In this document: positions 59,553 through 64,000 of the stretch, one piece after another
How the letters are laid out: each line of letters opens with the position of its first letter
How positions within the stretch are numbered: position 1 is the stretch's first letter
Position numbers and translations under genes: made by a program
The notes under the pieces: model-generated
What the model saw: only the letters and a program-made list of their open reading frames with translations
Databases searched by the model: none
What the model was told of the DNA's origin: nothing
Assembly (NCBI GenBank): GCA_023229685.1
Contig: JALNYT010000007.1
Location: forward strand, 62,001-126,000
Length of the DNA stretch: 64,000 bases
From: Sulfuritalea sp.
Lineage (GTDB): Bacteria; Pseudomonadota; Gammaproteobacteria; Burkholderiales; Rhodocyclaceae
Direction: 5' to 3'

Positions 59553-60473
59553 CTATGGTGGCGACTCCAGCGTCTCCAGCAACTTGCCGAGCATGACGGG
59601 CGAAATGGCCATGCCGACATGGCCGACGCCGCCGATGGGGATATTGGCTGCACCCTCCAGGGTCGATCCGGTCTCTTGCGGGAAAACGTAATTGTCGTGG
59701 CAGCTGTAGATTGAAGCCGAGCCCGGCGGCAGCGGCACCGCGTCCGTTGCCCCGAGAGCAAGCAGCCAGGGGTTACCGATCTGCATCTGGCGAGCGTTCG
59801 GGCCAACGCCCAAGCGAGCCAGCCGGGTCCCATGATGCACCGAGCCAAGCGTGATCAGGCGCGCCACCTTGGCCTTGCCATGGCGCCGCAGATAGGCGCG
59901 GCAGGCCAGCCCGCCCATGCTGTGGCCCACCAGGATCAGCTGTGACGCGCCGGTGGCGGCCAGAACCTCGTCGATGCGCCGGTCGATTCCGTCGGCATAG
60001 TTGTCGATTTCGGTCCACACCGGCTCCATGCTGTGCGTAGCGACGGTCCAGCCTGCCGCCTCCAGCTTGCCCCGCAGCCAGAACCAGAAACCGCGGTTGC
60101 ACTGGTAGCCGTGGATCAGCAGCAGCGGGGTGCGCCGAGCGGCACAGTGCGCCAGCCGGTCCGGCCCCATCAATAGCGATTCGAAGGGAATGAGCGCGGC
60201 GAACAGCATGATGAATGCGGCATATTCCTCCAGCACCATGCGCAGTGCAGCAAACGGGCCGATGCGCAACTGGGGCGGCACCACGCTGCGATCGGTGAGC
60301 ATGATGCCGAAGGTCAGCATGACGAGGAACAGGCGCGCTCCGAGGAAGCTGGCCAGGGCGAGGCCGCCGGCTTGCCACGGGGTCCAGCCGGCGCGCGACA
60401 CCAACCAGCCGCTCAGCGCCGCGTAGATCAGCAGTTCGCCGAACAGGAGCCAGCGGAATTGCCGTGCCGCCAT
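59553..60473 (-). CDS. Membrane-anchored alpha/beta hydrolase (lipase-like)
   Basis: The 306-residue protein has two or three N-terminal membrane helices (about 8-60). A hydrolase domain follows, with LLLIHGYQCNRGFW and the nucleophile elbow GHSMGG (Ser near 189). His near the C-terminus is in GGVGHVGM. It resembles triacylglycerol lipases or esterases. It is the last gene in a minus-strand run (aldehyde dehydrogenase, small subunit, GMC, lipase) and could release or hydrolyse lipid substrates. Confidence 0.78.
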   Translation of the reverse strand: MAARQFRWLLFGELLIYAALSGWLVSRAGWTPWQAGGLALASFLGARLFLVMLTFGIMLTDRSVVPPQLRIGPFAALRMVLEEYAAFIMLFAALIPFESLLMGPDRLAHCAARRTPLLLIHGYQCNRGFWFWLRGKLEAAGWTVATHSMEPVWTEIDNYADGIDRRIDEVLAATGASQLILVGHSMGGLACRAYLRRHGKAKVARLITLGSVHHGTRLARLGVGPNARQMQIGNPWLLALGATDAVPLPPGSASIYSCHDNYVFPQETGSTLEGAANIPIGGVGHVGMAISPVMLGKLLETLESPP

Positions 60474-60482
60474 CGCCGACTC

Positions 60483-62093
60483 TCAGGCCAGGGGCGCGGC
60501 CGGCGTGCCGGTCAGCGAAGCCGCCAGCGCCGAGATGTTGCGCGCGACGATGCCATACACCGACTGCTGCGGATTGGCGCCGATGCTGGTGGGAAACAGC
60601 GAGCCGTCGGCAACCGTGAGGTTGCCCAGCTGGTGATGGCGTCCGCGCGGATCGACCACCGATTTGCCGGCGTCCGTGCCCATTGCGCAGCCGCCCATGA
60701 CATGGGCGCTGACGACGCGCATCGCCAGCGGCTTCATCGGCAGCCGCGCGATGCCTTCCTTCGCTGCCGCCCAGTTGTCCCATCCGGTGCATTCCTCATG
60801 CACCGCATAGACCTTCTTGGCTCCCGCCGCGAACTGGATCTCGGCCATGGTGAGCAGGGCCCGGCGCGCGCCGTCCCAGACCACATCGTCGAGCGGGTAG
60901 TCGAGCAGCGGCGTGCCGTCGTCGCGCAGCCGCACCTGGCCGCCGCGGCTAGCGGGGTTGAAGCCGTCGCGCAGTAGCGCGAGCAGCACCTGGGCATTGC
61001 GGAACTGCTTCATCAATGCCGCGTGGCCCTCGCCGAAACCCTGCAGCGTGGTGGCGAACAGGACCGGATGCAAGGGCGGCGCTTCGAGCTTGTAGCCCAG
61101 CGGCCCGTCGATCGGCAGGTTGTCGAGGAAATGATCCGAGTAGAGGCTCTGCGGTGCGCCCGCATGACCGTCGACGACCGACTCCATCAGCGCCGAACTG
61201 ACCAGCGTCGGATGCAGGAAGGTGCGCCGGCCGAGCTGCCCCGACGGATCGGGAGCGGCGCTGCGCAACAGCAGCGCGGGGCTGCCGATGGCGCCGCCGG
61301 CCAGCACGAAATGCTTCGCCCGCAGCCACACCCGGGTCGCTTTCGGATGGATCCCGGCCGCGTCCATCGCCACGCATTCCAGCCCCGTCACCTTGTCGCC
61401 GGCAAGAGTCAGGCGCTCGGCGCGCAAGCCGTAGTAGATCGTGGCGCCTAGTTCCAGCGCTGCCGGCAGGGTCGTCACCAGCATCGACTGCTTGGCGTTG
61501 GTCGGGCAGCCGGTGCCGCAGTAGCCCAGGTTCCAGCAGCCATTCACATTGCGCCGTATCACCTGCGTGGCAATGCCGAGCCTGCTCGCCCCGGTGCGCA
61601 GCAATTCGTTGTTGGCATTCGGCGGCACCGGCCAGGCGCCGATCGACAGCCGCCGTTCGACCATCTCGAACCAGGGCAGCAAGGCCTCGGGCGTGTAGTC
61701 CGCCAGCCCGAACTGACGCTGCCAAAAGTCCAGGGTTCCCGGCGGCGTGCGAAAGCTGCTGGTCCAATTGACCGTGGTCGAACCGCCGACGCAGCGCCCC
61801 TGCAGAATGTTGATGCCCTTGTCGGCCGTCTTGCGCGCCGCAGACTCCTGATACAAGGCCGGATAGGCCTCGGACTCGCGCATGTGGAAGTCGGCGCTCG
61901 AGCGCAAGGGGCCCTCTTCCACCACGATCACGCGCAGCCCGGACTTGGCCAGGATCTCGGCGGCGATGCCGCCGCCGGCGCCGCTGCCGACGATCACCAC
62001 ATCGGCCTCGTCGTCGCGATCCGTTTCGAGCCGTGCCGCGTCGACCACTTTCCAGCCCTTGGCCAGTCCTTCCTGGTACGGATCCTTGATCAT
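60483..62093 (-). CDS. GMC-family FAD-dependent oxidoreductase
   Basis: The 536-residue protein has the FAD-binding GSGAGGG (36-42), the GMC segment GRCVGGSTTVNW, and the C-terminal His/Asn region (AHVMGGCAMGTD...GANPQQSVYGIVARN). These features match the membrane GMC dehydrogenases for alcohols, sugars or sterols (choline-oxidase superfamily). Its start overlaps the stop of the Tat-exported small protein (ATGA). The substrate is unknown. A fatty or sterol alcohol fits the setting but is inference. Confidence 0.85.
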   Translation of the reverse strand: MIKDPYQEGLAKGWKVVDAARLETDRDDEADVVIVGSGAGGGIAAEILAKSGLRVIVVEEGPLRSSADFHMRESEAYPALYQESAARKTADKGINILQGRCVGGSTTVNWTSSFRTPPGTLDFWQRQFGLADYTPEALLPWFEMVERRLSIGAWPVPPNANNELLRTGASRLGIATQVIRRNVNGCWNLGYCGTGCPTNAKQSMLVTTLPAALELGATIYYGLRAERLTLAGDKVTGLECVAMDAAGIHPKATRVWLRAKHFVLAGGAIGSPALLLRSAAPDPSGQLGRRTFLHPTLVSSALMESVVDGHAGAPQSLYSDHFLDNLPIDGPLGYKLEAPPLHPVLFATTLQGFGEGHAALMKQFRNAQVLLALLRDGFNPASRGGQVRLRDDGTPLLDYPLDDVVWDGARRALLTMAEIQFAAGAKKVYAVHEECTGWDNWAAAKEGIARLPMKPLAMRVVSAHVMGGCAMGTDAGKSVVDPRGRHHQLGNLTVADGSLFPTSIGANPQQSVYGIVARNISALAASLTGTPAAPLA

Positions 62094-62623
62094 GATTGTC
62101 CCAGCGAAGGAGGACCGGGGTAGCCGATCGCCGCCCAGCTTGCAGAGTCGGCGTACCACGCGCCGAGCACCAGATCATGCAGGGCCTGGTAGCCGCTCTT
62201 CAATAGATCGACGCCGCTTTCCTGCCAGCGTCGCAGGAAACCCTCGATGTCCGCCACGCTGGCCTGATCCCAGCTTGCGCTGACGCCGGCGACCGCGATG
62301 CGGGTCGGGGCGAAGGCCAGCAGCGCGAACAGCTCCGACACTTCCTTCTGCGATGCCGCGCTGAGCGCACCGACGGCCAGCGCGACACCCTTGGCGATCC
62401 GCTCCAGTGCCGCCGCGCGGTCCGGATCGGCAACCGGAAACGATCCCCGCAGCATCACCGGCGCGACGGCCAGCACCACCGTACGCAGCGACGGATCGAG
62501 CGGATTGCCCGCCACCAGCGCCTGCTTGCCCATGCGGTCCAGCTGCTTCTGAAAGACCGCGGCGGCGGCCAGCAGCAGGCCGCCGGCAATGCCGGTCTTG
62601 ATGAACTGACGTCTGCTCGGCAT
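62090..62623 (-). CDS. Tat-exported small subunit of the GMC dehydrogenase
   Basis: The 177-residue protein begins MPSRRQFIKTGIAGGLLLAAAA, a Tat signal or anchor. The rest is helical and resembles the gluconate-dehydrogenase subunit 3 type, which partners GMC flavoproteins. The GMC protein has no signal peptide and may be exported by hitch-hiking with this subunit. The gene overlaps the GMC gene and starts 5 bp behind the aldehyde dehydrogenase gene. Confidence 0.72.
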   Translation of the reverse strand: MPSRRQFIKTGIAGGLLLAAAAVFQKQLDRMGKQALVAGNPLDPSLRTVVLAVAPVMLRGSFPVADPDRAAALERIAKGVALAVGALSAASQKEVSELFALLAFAPTRIAVAGVSASWDQASVADIEGFLRRWQESGVDLLKSGYQALHDLVLGAWYADSASWAAIGYPGPPSLGQS

Positions 62624-62628
62624 GAAGG

Positions 62629-63999
62629 TTATCGAATCAGGAATTTCGTGAGGCGATCGAACAGCGCGCCATAGGGCGGATTGAACAGCGACATGCCGTT
62701 CAGCGCAGATTGGTAGAACACCGCCTTCTGCTTGGAGAAGGTCCTGAAGCCCTCGATGCCGTGGTAATGGCCCATGCCGCTGGGGCCGACGCCGCCGAAG
62801 GGCAGCTCTTCCTGCGCGATGTGCAGGATGGTGTCATTGACCGTGACGCCGCCGGCCACCGTCTCGTTCAGCACGCGATCGCGGCGCCCCGCATCGTTCT
62901 CGAAGCAGTACAGCGCCAGCGGACGCGGATGCTGATTGACGTAGGCGATTGCCGCATCGAGGTCCTGGTACGGCAGCACCGGCAGGAGCGGCCCGAAGAT
63001 CTCGTCCTGCATCACGCGCATGTTGTCATCGACGTTCAGCAGCGCCAGCGGCGGCAGCTTGCGCCGTTCTTCATCGGGCATCGACGTCGACAGCGGCTCG
63101 ATCCGGGCGCCACGCTCCTGCGCGTCGGTGACGTAGCCCTTCAGGCGCTGGAAGTGGCGGTCATTGACGATCGAGGTGTAGTCCGGCGTGGTCGCCAGTT
63201 CCGGAAAGCACTTCGCCACGACGGCGCGCGCCGCGTCCAGAAAGGCCTGCTCGCGGCCGGCCGGCACCAGCACGTAGTCGGGCGCGATGCAGGTCTGCCC
63301 CGCATTCAGCAGCTTGCCGACCATGATGCGCTCGGCCGCCTTTGCCATCGGATAGTCGGGGCCGATGATCGCCGGCGACTTGCCGCCGAGTTCCAGCGTG
63401 ACCGGCGTCAGGTTGTCCGCCGCCATGCGCATGATGTCGTGGCCGACGCGGGTCGAGCCGGTGAACAGCAGATGGTCGAAGGGCAAGCGCGCGAAATCGG
63501 CGCCGACCGCCGCATCGCCCAGCACCACCGCGACATCGTCCGCGGCGAAATACCTGGCCACCAGTTCGGCCAGCAGTTCGCCGGCGCGCGGGGTGAACTC
63601 CGACATCTTGATCATGACCCGGTTGCCTGCCGCCAGCGCCGCCGCGAGCGGCGAGACGGCGAGGAACAGCGGGTAGTTCCACGGCACGATGATGCCGACC
63701 ACGCCCAGCGGCTGCGGGATGATGCGCGCGCGCCCGGGGCGGAACCAGATCGACGCGGCTTTGCGCTGCGGCTTCATCCAGGCGCCGAAGTGCGAGCGGG
63801 TATGGCGGATCGACTCGAGGCTGGGGAACAGTTCCAGCAGCCGGGTTTCATGCGCCGAGCGATGGCCGAAGTCGGCCGAGATCGCCGTGACGAAACGCTC
63901 GGCATTGTCATGCACCAGCGCCGCCAGTGCGTCCAGCCGCGCCTGCCGGCTGGCGCGTTCCACCAGCGCGCTGCGCCGCGTCGCGGCGTGCATGCGTTC
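62629..63999 (-). CDS. Coniferyl-aldehyde-type aldehyde dehydrogenase (5' end cut)
   Basis: At least 457 residues are visible. Motifs include VPWNYPLFLAVSPLAAALAAGN, the Glu region TLELGGKSPAI, the nucleophile Cys in NAGQTCIAPDY and the C-terminal GPSGMGHYHG. The protein is closest to coniferyl aldehyde dehydrogenases. An ATG at 63993 exists, but family members have about 15-20 more residues and the frame stays open to the window edge, so the start is probably outside. It would oxidise aldehydes made by the GMC enzyme encoded behind it. Confidence 0.88.
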   Translation of the reverse strand, partial: ERMHAATRRSALVERASRQARLDALAALVHDNAERFVTAISADFGHRSAHETRLLELFPSLESIRHTRSHFGAWMKPQRKAASIWFRPGRARIIPQPLGVVGIIVPWNYPLFLAVSPLAAALAAGNRVMIKMSEFTPRAGELLAELVARYFAADDVAVVLGDAAVGADFARLPFDHLLFTGSTRVGHDIMRMAADNLTPVTLELGGKSPAIIGPDYPMAKAAERIMVGKLLNAGQTCIAPDYVLVPAGREQAFLDAARAVVAKCFPELATTPDYTSIVNDRHFQRLKGYVTDAQERGARIEPLSTSMPDEERRKLPPLALLNVDDNMRVMQDEIFGPLLPVLPYQDLDAAIAYVNQHPRPLALYCFENDAGRRDRVLNETVAGGVTVNDTILHIAQEELPFGGVGPSGMGHYHGIEGFRTFSKQKAVFYQSALNGMSLFNPPYGALFDRLTKFLIR

Positions 64000-64000
64000 G

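Noticed and set aside
1..64000. CRISPR arrays, tRNA or rRNA genes, insertion sequences
   Set aside because: No repeat-spacer pattern, cloverleaf with TTCRANY loop, or transposase frame was recognised.

Overview
This window is high-GC chromosomal DNA from a betaproteobacterium. A Rhodocyclales-type denitrifier is my best guess, inferred from gene content only: nap order D-A-G-H-B-C, a cd1 nitrite reductase and heme d1 cluster, PHA granule genes and a fatty acyl-CoA reductase/wax synthase set. No tRNA, rRNA, CRISPR array or intact mobile element is visible.

Layout. 0-3 kb: the end of a DUF1641-like gene, a lone heme-copper oxidase subunit I divergent from a SCO-family copper chaperone and a YdbL-like gene, then a cytochrome c fragment. 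3.2-9.2 kb: periplasmic nitrate reductase napDAGHBC behind an Fnr/Dnr-type site. 9.3-13.7 kb: an OmpR-type two-component pair, then a UspA-SulP operon whose promoter carries 11-bp-phased TTGAC repeats. 13.8-26.3 kb: an envelope/signalling island with two paralogous QseBC/PmrAB-like two-component systems, five sites of the form HTTAAG-N5-YTTAAG (one with a single mismatch), a Sel1-repeat protein, a second SulP transporter, Pal- and OmpA-like proteins, an ankyrin lipoprotein, a DegP protease and TPR proteins. A possible small RNA and a 27-codon ORF sit directly behind two of the sites. 26.4-36.4 kb: nirS-nirC-nirF-nirDL-nirG-nirH and nirJ-nirN on the minus strand, interrupted by a MenA/UbiA-type prenyltransferase and an opposite-strand FixH-like gene. 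Two more Fnr/Dnr-type sites lie before nirS and nirJ.

36.4-49 kb: a cobalamin riboswitch and btuBCD, with btuF 8 kb away; an IorAB-type molybdenum hydroxylase; a one-cysteine DksA homologue; an XRE regulator; YcaO; and a ProQ-domain protein. 49-64 kb: lipid and storage metabolism. This holds FadD, a PHA-system protein, an FHA protein, acyl-CoA-binding protein, wax ester synthase/DGAT, a TPR protein, a TetR regulator, a phasin and a two-domain fatty acyl-CoA reductase. A minus-strand run of aldehyde dehydrogenase, Tat-exported small subunit, GMC oxidoreductase and lipase follows.

Together the genes describe a respiratory denitrifier that reduces nitrate in the periplasm (Nap) and nitrite with NirS, makes heme d1 from siroheme, imports B12, and probably stores carbon as PHA and wax esters. 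nirE, nor and nos genes are not in this window. The least explained part is the 13.8-26.3 kb envelope island with its shared operator.
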